Numbered from the stretch's first letter, positions 6,117 to 13,112 are shown. The stretch: DNA of 13,112 bases from Candidatus Omnitrophota bacterium (GCA_023247935.1 JAHFFM010000040.1:1-13112); one strand, 5' to 3'. The notes: generated by a model from the letters alone, not told the origin. A program made the numbers and translations.

Positions 6117-7732
6117 AAAAGGGTCATGTCACGGCCGCCGTATTTTTTTTGCTGGGTTTCATGGCTTTGCGTCTGGTTCATTTGGCCGAGGATAAATCGC
6201 CTACCAATGACGAATTTTTTCATCATTTAGCTAACGGTTTTTCTTATTGGGCGGCGCCCGGTGATTTTCGCATGAATCCGGCGTCGCCTCCTTTGCCGCG
6301 CATGGCAACCGCGCTTCCGCTGATTTTTTTGGGCGCCAAGGCGCCGCTTCGACATGAATCCTGGAGTCAGGGCAACAGCCCTGAATTTGCCCGCCAATTT
6401 TTCAATGTGGAGAATGAGGGGCGGCTCGATGAATTTTTCTTCTGGGCGCGCATCCCGATTATTTTATTGTCTCTTTTTTTAGGTTGGCTTGTTTTTTTGT
6501 GGTCACGAGAACTTTTTGGAGACGCGGCGGCGCTGGGCAGTTTGGTGTTGTACACGTTTTGTCCGGATATTTTGGCGCATTCAGCCCTGGCAACGGCTGA
6601 TCTTGCGGTTTCAGCCTTCTTTTTTCTCACCTTGTTTTTATTTTGGCGGTATTTGAAGGAGCCTTCAGGAGCTTGTTCAGCCAGCGTGGGTTTTGCAACC
6701 GCTTTTTCTCTTTTGTCTAAATTCAGCGCTGTTTTATTATTTCCAATTTTGCCTCTGGTTGCCTGGGCGTCCGGACGCTGGCGCATACTGACAACCAAAA
6801 CAATGTTAATTTTTTTAACAACCTGCTTTATAGGTGTTTGGGCGGGTTATTTATTTGAAGTCAAACCGCTTTTAAAAAATACGCCGGATCCCCCAAAAAA
6901 AGAAGCTTTTCTGCGAAAAATAGGAGGAGAAGGGCTGGTTCGTTTTGGAAACCAAACGCCGGTCCCGCTCGCGACTTTTATTTCCAGTGTGGGAAGCATG
7001 GCCTTCACACGGGAAAAAGGGACACATGCTTTTTTGCTTGGAAAATGGTCGGACGCGGGTTGGTGGTATTACTACTTCGTCGCGTTCGCGATAAAAAACA
7101 CCATTCCTTTTCTGATTCTTTGCTTTTTAGCTTTGCTTTTTGCCAGACGGTATTTACCCGACCGTATTGCCGGAGCTGTGCTTTGGATTCCAGTGGCATT
7201 TTTCTTTCTGGTGACATTACGCGATAAGGCGCAGGCGGGTATTCGGTACTTTTTGCCGATTTACCCGCTTCTTTTTGTGGCCTGCGGCGGCGTCATGGCC
7301 TGGCTTTCGAAGCGGAAAGCGGGTTTTGTGCTGTGTGCCTTGCTTTTGACCTGGCATGCGGGGGAAGCGTTGGCCATTCATCCCAATGAATTTTCTTATT
7401 TTAATGAATTTATCGGGGGTCCGGCGAACGGGTACCGGTATTTACGGGATTCCAACATAGACTGGGGGCAGGATTTTAAGGGTTTGGCGAAGGTTATTCA
7501 CCAAAAGGGTTATGGGGAGGTGGCTTTGTTTTTTTATGGTCCAGCCAATCCTTCGTGGTATAAAATACGCTACCGGATGTTGGAAGATTCGGAGTTTGAA
7601 TCGCCCAAAAACACCGTTTACGCCATCGGCACCCATAATATCGACGCGGTTAAATGGACGGATCGGTACGAGCCCGACGCAAGGGTGGGTTATTCTATTT
7701 TTATTTATGATTTTAGAAATAAGCGATTATGA
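6113..7732 (+). CDS. Polytopic GT-C glycosyltransferase, PMT/ArnT-like (GT39/GT83 clan)
   Basis: A 539-residue membrane protein. After the first membrane helix (about 5-25) the loop carries SPTNDEFFHH, with the acidic pair Asp33-Glu34 typical of PMT/ArnT-like enzymes, then DFRMNPASPPLPR (51-63), a signature of a common bacterial subgroup. About ten further hydrophobic segments follow up to about 420. The C-terminal soluble tail has HPNEFSYFNEF (423-433), GGPANGYRYL (435-444) and SNIDWGQD (447-454), also typical of that subgroup. Enzymes of this fold transfer a sugar from polyprenyl phosphate to protein, lipid A or glycan at the outer face of the membrane. The start is ATG 6113, overlapping the upstream stop as ATGA. 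The frame stays open 84 codons further upstream, but that stretch lies inside the preceding gene and is not membrane-like. Acceptor and sugar are not determined. Confidence 0.82.
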   Translation: MKKGHVTAAVFFLLGFMALRLVHLAEDKSPTNDEFFHHLANGFSYWAAPGDFRMNPASPPLPRMATALPLIFLGAKAPLRHESWSQGNSPEFARQFFNVENEGRLDEFFFWARIPIILLSLFLGWLVFLWSRELFGDAAALGSLVLYTFCPDILAHSALATADLAVSAFFFLTLFLFWRYLKEPSGACSASVGFATAFSLLSKFSAVLLFPILPLVAWASGRWRILTTKTMLIFLTTCFIGVWAGYLFEVKPLLKNTPDPPKKEAFLRKIGGEGLVRFGNQTPVPLATFISSVGSMAFTREKGTHAFLLGKWSDAGWWYYYFVAFAIKNTIPFLILCFLALLFARRYLPDRIAGAVLWIPVAFFFLVTLRDKAQAGIRYFLPIYPLLFVACGGVMAWLSKRKAGFVLCALLLTWHAGEALAIHPNEFSYFNEFIGGPANGYRYLRDSNIDWGQDFKGLAKVIHQKGYGEVALFFYGPANPSWYKIRYRMLEDSEFESPKNTVYAIGTHNIDAVKWTDRYEPDARVGYSIFIYDFRNKRL

Positions 7733-8946
7733 AAAAAAAGACCAAAAAATCAGGGTTTAAAGCTGATCTTTGCATTGTAGGCGGCGCCGGGCATGTGGGT
7801 TTGCCACTGGCCATTGCTTTTGCCAAAAAGGGTTTGAATGTCTTGGCGTACGATATCAATGAATCGGCATTTAAAGCCATCCAGGAAGGCAAAATGCCCT
7901 TTATGGAGCATGGCGCCGAACCTTTATTAAAAGAAGTTCTGCGTGACAAAAAACTTTCCTTTTCTTCGGACCCTAAATCAATTTCGCATATTCCGAAAGT
8001 GATTGTCACTATCGGCACGCCGGTAGATGAATTCATGAATCCGGACACGCGGGTGATGAAGGATTGTATGGATAAATTATTGCCGTATCTTTTTCCCGGA
8101 CAGCTTTTGATTTTAAGGTCCACGGTTTATCCGGGCACCACGCAATGGCTCGATAAGTATCTGCATTCTCAGGGCAAGAAAATGGATGTGGCGTTTTGCC
8201 CTGAGCGCATTGTGCAGGGGTACGCGATTGAAGAGCTGGAGAGGCTTCCTCAAATCGTGGCCGGGACTTCGGAGAAGGCGGAAGCATCGGCCGCCAAATT
8301 ATTTGAAATTTTAGCGCCTGAAATTGTCCGCTTGAAGCCCATGGAGGCGGAATTCGCCAAGCTTTTTAACAACGCTTACCGTTATATTCAATTCGCGATT
8401 TCCAACCAGTTTTTTATGATTGCGAATTCAGCGGGTCTGGATTATGACCGGATATTGAGCGGAATGAAAAAAAATTACGCGCGCGCCAGCGATATTCCCG
8501 GCGCGGGTTTTGCGGCAGGCCCCTGTCTATACAAAGATACGATGCAGCTTGCGGCATTTTCCGACAATCAATTCAGCTTGGGTCATGCAGCCACGGTGAT
8601 TAACGAAGGTTTGGTTTTGTATTTGGTGGGTCAAATCCGGAAAAAGTTTGAACTCGAAAAAATGACGGTCGGTCTTTTGGGAATGGCTTTTAAGGCGAAT
8701 AGCGATGATGTTCGCGCATCACTCAGCTATAAATTAAAAAGAGTTTTATCTTTCCAGGCTAAAAAGGTGCTGGCCACGGACCCGCATGTGGTCACGGATA
8801 AAACTTTGCTGCCCTTAGAAGACGTGATCAGGAAAAGTGATCTGCTTATTTTGTGCGTACCTCACAAAGCTTATCGGGGCTTGAGCCTTAAGGGTAAAAA
8901 TGTCGTGGATATTTGGGGGTTTTTCGGGCAAGGGGTTTTGATTTGA
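7729..8946 (+). CDS. UDP-N-acetylhexosamine 6-dehydrogenase (nucleotide-sugar dehydrogenase, WbpA/WecC type)
   Basis: A 405-residue NAD-dependent dehydrogenase that oxidises C6 of a nucleotide sugar twice to give a uronic acid. The N-terminal Rossmann domain has GGAGHVGLP (18-26) and VTIGTPVDE (93-101). The central segment has Lys211 and Asn215 (AKLFNNAYRY) and the catalytic Cys266 in GPCLYKD. The C-terminal UDP-binding domain has LLGMAFKANSDDVR (316-329). CPERIVQGYAIEEL with LPQIVAG (157-179) is the form seen in UDP-HexNAc dehydrogenases such as WecC and WbpA, unlike the NPEFLREG form of UDP-glucose dehydrogenases. This would make a UDP-GlcNAcA or UDP-ManNAcA. ATG 7729 overlaps the previous stop as ATGA. 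It is the expected first step for the aminotransferase and acetyltransferase encoded at 2329-3992. The exact epimer is inferred. Confidence 0.9.
   Translation: MKKKTKKSGFKADLCIVGGAGHVGLPLAIAFAKKGLNVLAYDINESAFKAIQEGKMPFMEHGAEPLLKEVLRDKKLSFSSDPKSISHIPKVIVTIGTPVDEFMNPDTRVMKDCMDKLLPYLFPGQLLILRSTVYPGTTQWLDKYLHSQGKKMDVAFCPERIVQGYAIEELERLPQIVAGTSEKAEASAAKLFEILAPEIVRLKPMEAEFAKLFNNAYRYIQFAISNQFFMIANSAGLDYDRILSGMKKNYARASDIPGAGFAAGPCLYKDTMQLAAFSDNQFSLGHAATVINEGLVLYLVGQIRKKFELEKMTVGLLGMAFKANSDDVRASLSYKLKRVLSFQAKKVLATDPHVVTDKTLLPLEDVIRKSDLLILCVPHKAYRGLSLKGKNVVDIWGFFGQGVLI
8930..8935 (+). promoter_or_regulatory. Ribosome binding site supporting the TTG start at 8943
   Basis: AAGGGG stands 7 bases before TTG 8943, inside the end of the dehydrogenase gene. 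It is an imperfect but well-placed Shine-Dalgarno match. Together with the TTGA overlap, and the fact that the Rossmann strand (IRVGIVGAGFG) starts exactly there, it decides this start over a TTG at 8913. Confidence 0.55.
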
Positions 8947-9995
8947 TCCGCGTTGGCATTGTTGGCGCGGGTTTTGGCGTCCGGGTAATTTTACCTGCAT
9001 TTCAAACGGATAAACGCTGCCAAGTCGCGGCTATTTGCACAAGAACGCGCGCGCATGCCGAAGAAACAGCAAAGCGCCATGGAATCAAGCGGGTTTATGA
9101 AGATTGGCGCGCGCTCGTCGCGGATCCGGAAATAGATGTTTTGGCCATCGCAGTGCCGGCCGATATTCAGCCTGAGATTGCGGTTGCCGCGTTTGGCCAA
9201 AAAAAAGCGGTTTTTTGCGAAAAGCCGCTTGCCGCTACTTTAAAAGACGCCAAAAAAATGGCGCTGGCCGCGCAAAAAGCGCGAACCACGCATGCGGTTG
9301 ATTTTGAATTTCCTGAAATCGTCGCGTTTCAACAAGCCAAGCAAATTTTAGCTCAAAAAAAACTTGGCCGTATCCGGCATGTTTTGCTTTCCTGGCAAAT
9401 GGAAACGTATGTAAATCGCCATCATATCCGGTCCTGGAAAAATGAAGCGCAAAAAGGCGGCGGCGCGCTTCAGTCCTTCATGAGTCATTCGTTTTATTAT
9501 TTGGAATGGCTTTTGGGGCCAATTCAGGCTTTGAATGCCAGGCTCCGCGGCGCCGATGGAATAGAAGGATCCGCGGATTCGCTTTGCCTGATGCGGATAA
9601 AGTTTGATGTCGGTTTTTACGCCAATGCGACGGTGAGCACGCATGCCATCGGCGGCACGGGACATCGCATTGAAATTTACGGTGAAAACGGTTCGCTTTT
9701 TTTGGAAAACGCAGCAAATGACTCTATTGATCTTTTTCGTTTGAGCCTGGTTTCAAAAAACGATAAAAAACCAAAAAATATTTCCTTAAAAATTCCCCGG
9801 AAACCTAAAAACGTGGATGGCCGGATTGGTGCCGTGTCCGCGCTCGTGAAACGTTTTTTAGACGGTTGTGAGACGGGCTCAAAAATTCATCCTAATCTGG
9901 AAGATGGTTTTCGCGTGCAGGAATTAATTGAAGCGGCAAAGAAATCAGATAAGTTGGGCGGGAGGGCTGTTTTTTGTCCAAGAAAAAATACTTAG
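8943..9995 (+). CDS. Gfo/Idh/MocA-family NAD(P)-dependent sugar oxidoreductase
   Basis: A 350-residue oxidoreductase. The N-terminal Rossmann fold starts at once with VGIVGAGFG (4-12), followed by VLAIAVPADIQPE (66-78) and CEKPLA (92-97), the conserved EKP motif whose Lys94 is catalytic in the family. The C-terminal half has GGGALQSFMSHSFYYLEWLLG-type sequence (172-192, with His182) and a late NLEDGFRVQELIEAA helix. Family members oxidise or reduce sugars and nucleotide sugars. By context it could be the 3-dehydrogenase that creates the keto group for the upstream aminotransferase, as WbpB or WlbA does, but I do not see a close WbpB-like N-terminal sequence, so this is only a candidate. TTG at 8943 overlaps the previous stop as TTGA; a TTG at 8913 would add ten unconserved residues. 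The last 22 bases overlap the next gene. Confidence 0.85.
   Translation: MIRVGIVGAGFGVRVILPAFQTDKRCQVAAICTRTRAHAEETAKRHGIKRVYEDWRALVADPEIDVLAIAVPADIQPEIAVAAFGQKKAVFCEKPLAATLKDAKKMALAAQKARTTHAVDFEFPEIVAFQQAKQILAQKKLGRIRHVLLSWQMETYVNRHHIRSWKNEAQKGGGALQSFMSHSFYYLEWLLGPIQALNARLRGADGIEGSADSLCLMRIKFDVGFYANATVSTHAIGGTGHRIEIYGENGSLFLENAANDSIDLFRLSLVSKNDKKPKNISLKIPRKPKNVDGRIGAVSALVKRFLDGCETGSKIHPNLEDGFRVQELIEAAKKSDKLGGRAVFCPRKNT
9961..9966 (+). promoter_or_regulatory. Strong ribosome binding site for the TTG start at 9974
   Basis: GGAGGG lies 7 bases before TTG 9974, within the end of the oxidoreductase gene. It is the best Shine-Dalgarno match in the window and fixes the start of the SDR gene, where TTG begins MSKKKYLVTGGSGFIG. 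Confidence 0.7.
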
Positions 9996-10960
9996 TTACC
10001 GGCGGTTCCGGATTTATCGGTGCGGCTTTGGTTGAGCGCCTGGTCCGCGATGGGCATCAGGTGCGCGTTCTGGACGACCTTTCCCGGGGTCATGCCAAAA
10101 GCCTTCAATCCCTCGCGCGGCAAATTGAATTTGTGAAAGGGGATATCCGGGACACCGGCATTGTCGACAAGGCATGTCGCGGCATGAATTCGGTTTGCCA
10201 TTTGGCGTTTGTGAATGGCACCGAGTTTTTTTATTCCAAACCGGAGTACGTGCTCGACGTTGGCGTGAAGGGAATGGTAAACGTTCTCGACGCTTGTTTA
10301 AAAAATAAAATCTCGGAATTGGTGCTGGCTTCAAGTTCCGAGGTTTATCAAACACCCCCGCAAATTCCCACCAATGAGCATGCGCCGCTGATTGTGCCTG
10401 ATCCCTGGAATCCCCGCTATTCTTACGGCGCGGGAAAAATTATCAGCGAGGTTATGGCGATTCATTATGGCCGTAAATTTTTCAAACGGGTTTTGATTTT
10501 CAGGCCCCACAATGTTTATGGGCCTCAAATGGGTTGGGAGCACGTGGTGCCGCAATTTGTGCTGCGCATGAAACGTCTTGCCGCAAAAAAAAAGGGAGTG
10601 ATTCCTTTTCCGATTCAGGGAAGCGGCCGGGAAACACGCTCCTTTATTTTTATTGAAGATTTCGCGGATGGCTTGATTCAAATGCTGGAAAAAGGAAAGC
10701 ATCTTGAGATTTACCACATCGGCACGCAGGAGGAAATTTCCATCCAGGGAGTGGCCAATCAGGTGGCAAAATATTTTGATCGCAAGATTCGTTTAAAACC
10801 CGGCGCAAGAACCGAGGGAAGTACACAGCGGCGATGCCCGGACATTCAGAAAATGGTTGCTTTGGGTTTCAGGCCCAAATATTCCTTTTCGGATGGTTTT
10901 CAATTAACCGCCCAGTGGTATGATAAAAACTCAGGTTTGGCGCCGAAGCGCCTGCTATAA
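9974..10960 (+). CDS. Extended SDR NAD-dependent nucleotide-sugar epimerase/dehydratase
   Basis: A 328-residue extended short-chain dehydrogenase. The coenzyme site is TGGSGFIG (9-16), with LDDLSRG (33-39) after the second strand, where an acidic residue selects NAD(H). SSSEVY (120-125) supplies the active-site serine region, and Tyr151 and Lys155 (YGAGK) form the YxxxK pair. RPHNVYGPQMGWEHVVPQF (177-195) is typical of UDP-glucose 4-epimerase and GDP-mannose 4,6-dehydratase relatives. The reaction could be 4-epimerisation or 4,6-dehydration; an intact threonine/serine-aspartate-glutamate dehydratase triad is not evident, which leans toward epimerase. The start is TTG 9974 with GGAGGG upstream, overlapping the preceding gene by 22 bases. 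The C-methyltransferase that follows usually acts on a keto-deoxysugar, so the two may work on one branched sugar. Confidence 0.85.
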   Translation: MSKKKYLVTGGSGFIGAALVERLVRDGHQVRVLDDLSRGHAKSLQSLARQIEFVKGDIRDTGIVDKACRGMNSVCHLAFVNGTEFFYSKPEYVLDVGVKGMVNVLDACLKNKISELVLASSSEVYQTPPQIPTNEHAPLIVPDPWNPRYSYGAGKIISEVMAIHYGRKFFKRVLIFRPHNVYGPQMGWEHVVPQFVLRMKRLAAKKKGVIPFPIQGSGRETRSFIFIEDFADGLIQMLEKGKHLEIYHIGTQEEISIQGVANQVAKYFDRKIRLKPGARTEGSTQRRCPDIQKMVALGFRPKYSFSDGFQLTAQWYDKNSGLAPKRLL

Positions 10961-10964
10961 GGAG
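10959..10964 (+). promoter_or_regulatory. Ribosome binding site for the TTG start at 10970
   Basis: AAGGAG overlaps the stop codon of the SDR gene and stands 5 bases before TTG 10970. It supports TTG 10970 as the methyltransferase start. Confidence 0.65.
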
Positions 10965-10969
10965 TTCTC

Positions 10970-12238
10970 TTGGTTGAATCATTGAAGAAAGCGGCGGGCA
11001 CAGGTTCGAGTGTCGTGGTCGAGCGATGCCAGATTTGTGACAATACCCAGCTTGAATCCGTGCTTTTTATCGGTTATTTGCCGCCCGTGAATCAAATGTG
11101 GCCGATTGGTCAAAGACCCAAAGAACAATCCGCTTATCCGGCCGAAGTTTTATTTTGCGGTCGCTGCGGGTTGGTACAATTGGGGCTGGTGGTGGACCCT
11201 CAAATTCTTTTCCCTCCGGAATACCCTTATTCCAGTGGAACCACCCGTATTTTAAGAGAAAATTTTGCGGAGCTTGAGCTCGAATGCTCCCAGATTTTAC
11301 CGCTTAAAAAAACGGATTTGGTGGTGGATATTGGCTCCAATGACGGAACGCTTTTATCGAATTTCAAAAATGCGGGTTACCGTGTTCTTGGCATAGAACC
11401 TACTTTGATGGCGCAGGTGGCGAATGAGCGCGGCATTAAAAGCCATATGAAGTTTTTTGGGCGGGATTCAGCTTTATGCGCGGCCCGTGAAGAGGGAAAA
11501 GCGGCGCTTGTTACGGCCACTAATGTTTTTGCGCATATCGAAGACGTTCATGAAATTGTCCGCAGTATTTTGTTGATGCTGGATGAGAAAGGCGTATTTG
11601 TTTCCGAATCTCATTATTTATTGAGTCTTGTGGAAACCATGCAGTACGACACGATTTATCATGAGCATTTGAGATATTATTCCCTAACAAGTCTGCAAAA
11701 TCTTTTGGCAGCACATGGCTTGGAAGTGATTCATGCCAAGCGTATTCCTACGCATGGCGGCTCCATTCGTGTTTATGCGGCGCGCAAAAGTGTTTATCCG
11801 ACTAAAGCTTCGGTGCATGAAGTATTGGCGCAGGAAAAGGCGGCGCATTTGGATTCGGGCGGTTTAAAGCGTTTTGCCGAAAAAGTGGTGCTTTCAAAAT
11901 TAGAATTATTCCGTGTGCTTTTGGATATCAAGAAAAAGCGGCAAAAAGTATACGGTATCGGCGCGCCGTCCCGAGCTTCCACGCTTGTTAATTATGTGGG
12001 TTTAGACGCGGGATTGGTGGACACGGTGCTTGAAATCAAAGGCTCCTATAAAATCGGAAAATACATGCCCGGCACTTTGATTCCGGTGCGTGAAGAAAGC
12101 TGTCTTTTTGAAGAGCAGCCCGAATACGCACTCCTTTTTTCCTGGCATATTGCCGACGAGCTTATTCCCAAGCTCAAGCAAAAAGGGTTTAAGGGGAAAT
12201 TTATTCTGCCTCTTCCCGAACCGCGGATTGTGGAATGA
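10970..12238 (+). CDS. SAM-dependent sugar C-methyltransferase (TylC3/NovU/TcaB9-like)
   Basis: A 422-residue three-part protein of the deoxysugar C-methyltransferase type. The N-terminal zinc domain has Cys20 and Cys23 (CQIC) and Cys63 and Cys66 (CGRC). The middle SAM-binding domain has VVDIGSNDGTLLS (118-130), with IEP (142-144) in the acidic motif II region. YDTIYHEHLRYYSLTSL (226-242) is the conserved active-site histidine block. The C-terminal domain has YGIGAPSRASTLVNY (328-342), the usual GAP.(R/K).xTLxNY signature. These enzymes add a methyl group to the carbon next to a keto group of a nucleotide-linked sugar, giving branched sugars. TTG 10970 follows AAGGAG. The gene lies 9 bases after the SDR gene and overlaps the next gene as ATGA (12235-12238). 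The particular sugar, and whether the carbon is C3 or C5, is not readable. Confidence 0.9.
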   Translation: MVESLKKAAGTGSSVVVERCQICDNTQLESVLFIGYLPPVNQMWPIGQRPKEQSAYPAEVLFCGRCGLVQLGLVVDPQILFPPEYPYSSGTTRILRENFAELELECSQILPLKKTDLVVDIGSNDGTLLSNFKNAGYRVLGIEPTLMAQVANERGIKSHMKFFGRDSALCAAREEGKAALVTATNVFAHIEDVHEIVRSILLMLDEKGVFVSESHYLLSLVETMQYDTIYHEHLRYYSLTSLQNLLAAHGLEVIHAKRIPTHGGSIRVYAARKSVYPTKASVHEVLAQEKAAHLDSGGLKRFAEKVVLSKLELFRVLLDIKKKRQKVYGIGAPSRASTLVNYVGLDAGLVDTVLEIKGSYKIGKYMPGTLIPVREESCLFEEQPEYALLFSWHIADELIPKLKQKGFKGKFILPLPEPRIVE

Positions 12239-12978
12239 GCCCGGCCGTTGATTTAGTGATTCCCGTTTACCGTGAAGGGGACGCCATCCTTGAAATTTTG
12301 GATCATTTGCGGGCAACCGTGAAAACACGTTTTCGGGCTTTGATTTGCTATGACATGGAGGAAGATCCGACGCTTGCGGCGTTGAAACGGTTTACTCATC
12401 AATCTTTTGAATTGATTCCGGTAAAAAATGAAGGCAAGGGTGTGCATGGCGCCATTATGACCGGTTTTAAGAAAAGCGAGGCAGCGGCCGTGATCGTTTA
12501 TCCGGCGGACGACAATCGAAACGGCGTGATTATTGATGAATTGGTGCGTCAATTTGAAGCAGGTTGCGATCTTGTGGCGCCAAGCCGGTTTATGAAAGGC
12601 GGCTGCATGAAAGGATGTCGCTTTGCCAAGGCTGCGCTGGTACGAACGGCCGCATTTTTATTGCATCATATCGCGCGCGTCCCCACACATGATCCCACAA
12701 ACGGTTTCCGGCTTTTTTCGCGGCGCGTTTTGTCTTTGATTAAGGTAGAATCGACCGAAGGCTTTGCGTTCAGCATTGAATATTTGGTGAAGGCGCATCG
12801 CCTGGGACTTAAAATCGGGGAAGTGCCCGCTTCCTGGTTTGAAAGAAAGCATGGGAAGAGCCGGTTTAAGATTCTCCGCTGGGCGCCGATTTATTTACGC
12901 TGGTTTTTTTACGCGTTTGCCACCACGGTGTTTTGTTTGCGTTCCACAAGGAATGTTGCGTGCGAAGCGAGTTGTTAA
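12235..12978 (+). CDS. Divergent GT2 glycosyltransferase (DPM1-like subgroup)
   Basis: A 247-residue GT-A glycosyltransferase that starts with LVIPVYREGDAI (7-18). Where most relatives have DDGSSD this one has YDMEEDPT (39-46). The nucleotide-sugar region is KNEGKGVHGAIMTGF (64-78), the metal site region YPADDNRN (89-96), and the acceptor-side motifs are APSRFMKGG (115-123), THDPTNGFRLFSR (151-163) and ERKHGKSRFK (203-212), the last like the GxSK motif of DPM1 enzymes. One hydrophobic stretch (about 216-235) near the C-terminus may touch the membrane. The YDMEEDPT variant belongs to a subgroup I have seen described only as glycosyltransferase family 2. It overlaps the methyltransferase stop as ATGA, so it is probably the transferase for the methylated sugar, or a second lipid-phosphate sugar synthase. 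The sugar is unknown. Confidence 0.85.
   Translation: MSPAVDLVIPVYREGDAILEILDHLRATVKTRFRALICYDMEEDPTLAALKRFTHQSFELIPVKNEGKGVHGAIMTGFKKSEAAAVIVYPADDNRNGVIIDELVRQFEAGCDLVAPSRFMKGGCMKGCRFAKAALVRTAAFLLHHIARVPTHDPTNGFRLFSRRVLSLIKVESTEGFAFSIEYLVKAHRLGLKIGEVPASWFERKHGKSRFKILRWAPIYLRWFFYAFATTVFCLRSTRNVACEASC
12948..12953 (+). promoter_or_regulatory. Ribosome binding site for the last gene
   Basis: AAGGAA stands 6 bases before GTG 12960, inside the end of the GT2 gene. It favours GTG 12960 over TTG 12972 as the start. Confidence 0.45.
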
Positions 12979-13112
12979 TCAAAAACCACACAAAAATTTT
13001 TGTTTGTCCGTCTTGCGGCGGAAGCCTGGAGGCTCCGAACGCTTCGGAAAAAATTCGCTGCCGTTCCTGCAAGCATGAATTTGGTTTTGACAGTGGGATT
13101 CCGCTTCTTTTT
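12960..13112 (+). CDS. N-terminus of a zinc-ribbon protein, probably a SAM methyltransferase (3' truncated by window)
   Basis: The frame stays open from GTG 12960 to the window end (51 codons). It encodes a CPSC knuckle (bases 13005-13016), then a CRSC knuckle (13053-13064), then HEFGFDSGIPLLF. A CxxC-x(13-16)-CxxC ribbon followed by an aromatic stretch and GIP.L is the Trm112-like head found on many small SAM methyltransferases in glycan clusters, so I infer a methyltransferase domain downstream. Only the ribbon is visible. The gene overlaps the preceding one by 19 bases from GTG 12960, or by 7 from TTG 12972. The AAGGAA site upstream favours GTG. Confidence 0.65.
   Translation, partial: MRSELLIKNHTKIFVCPSCGGSLEAPNASEKIRCRSCKHEFGFDSGIPLLF

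Noticed and set aside
1..13112. Searched for tRNA or rRNA genes, CRISPR repeats, insertion sequences, attachment sites, riboswitches and defence or toxin genes
   Set aside because: Coding sequence covers essentially every base, no long direct or terminal inverted repeats stand out, and all recognisable proteins belong to quinone or glycan metabolism.

Overview
The window is one densely packed block of 13 genes, all on the + strand. The first and last genes run off the ends. No gap between genes exceeds about 10 bases, and seven of the twelve junctions are 4-base start/stop overlaps (ATGA, GTGA or TTGA). I see no tRNA, rRNA, mobile element, CRISPR array, internal terminator or promoter-sized gap. 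The block reads as the interior of a single long transcript.

Layout. (1) Bases 1-2327 are menaquinone biosynthesis by the futalosine pathway: the C-terminal part of aminofutalosine synthase MqnE, then one 642-residue protein joining a complete MqnA-like chorismate dehydratase to a complete MqnC-like radical-SAM cyclase. (2) Bases 2329-3992 encode a WbpD/WlbB-type sugar N-acetyltransferase and a DegT/WbpE-type PLP sugar aminotransferase. Together they suit C3 amination and acetylation of a UDP-N-acetyl-hexuronic acid. (3) Bases 4003-7732 encode a soluble DPM1-like GT2 glycosyltransferase followed by two polytopic GT-C membrane enzymes, one GT87-like and one PMT/ArnT-like. This looks like a polyprenyl-phosphate-sugar maker with its membrane users. 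(4) Bases 7729-10960 encode a UDP-HexNAc-type nucleotide-sugar 6-dehydrogenase, a Gfo/Idh/MocA oxidoreductase and an extended SDR epimerase/dehydratase. (5) Bases 10970-13112 encode a zinc-binding sugar C-methyltransferase, a second divergent GT2 enzyme, and the start of a protein with an N-terminal zinc ribbon, probably another methyltransferase.

Working together, regions 2-5 would make and attach modified sugars (amino, uronic and probably C-methylated) to a cell-surface glycan or glycoprotein on an isoprenoid carrier. The 6-dehydrogenase, a possible 3-dehydrogenase, the aminotransferase and the acetyltransferase would give a WbpA/B/E/D-like route to a di-N-acetylated hexuronate. The identity of the 3-dehydrogenase is the weakest link. 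The final glycan cannot be read from the sequence.

Organism. The futalosine pathway, a surface-polysaccharide cluster, base composition that looks close to half G+C by eye, and frequent TTG starts (four of the twelve visible starts) point to a bacterium, probably a Gram-negative and possibly uncultivated lineage (Omnitrophota- or Elusimicrobiota-like groups are a guess). I cannot place it from sequence alone. The most distinctive features are the MqnA-MqnC fusion and the direct joining of quinone genes to a glycan operon. I did not find a clearly new defence or mobile system.
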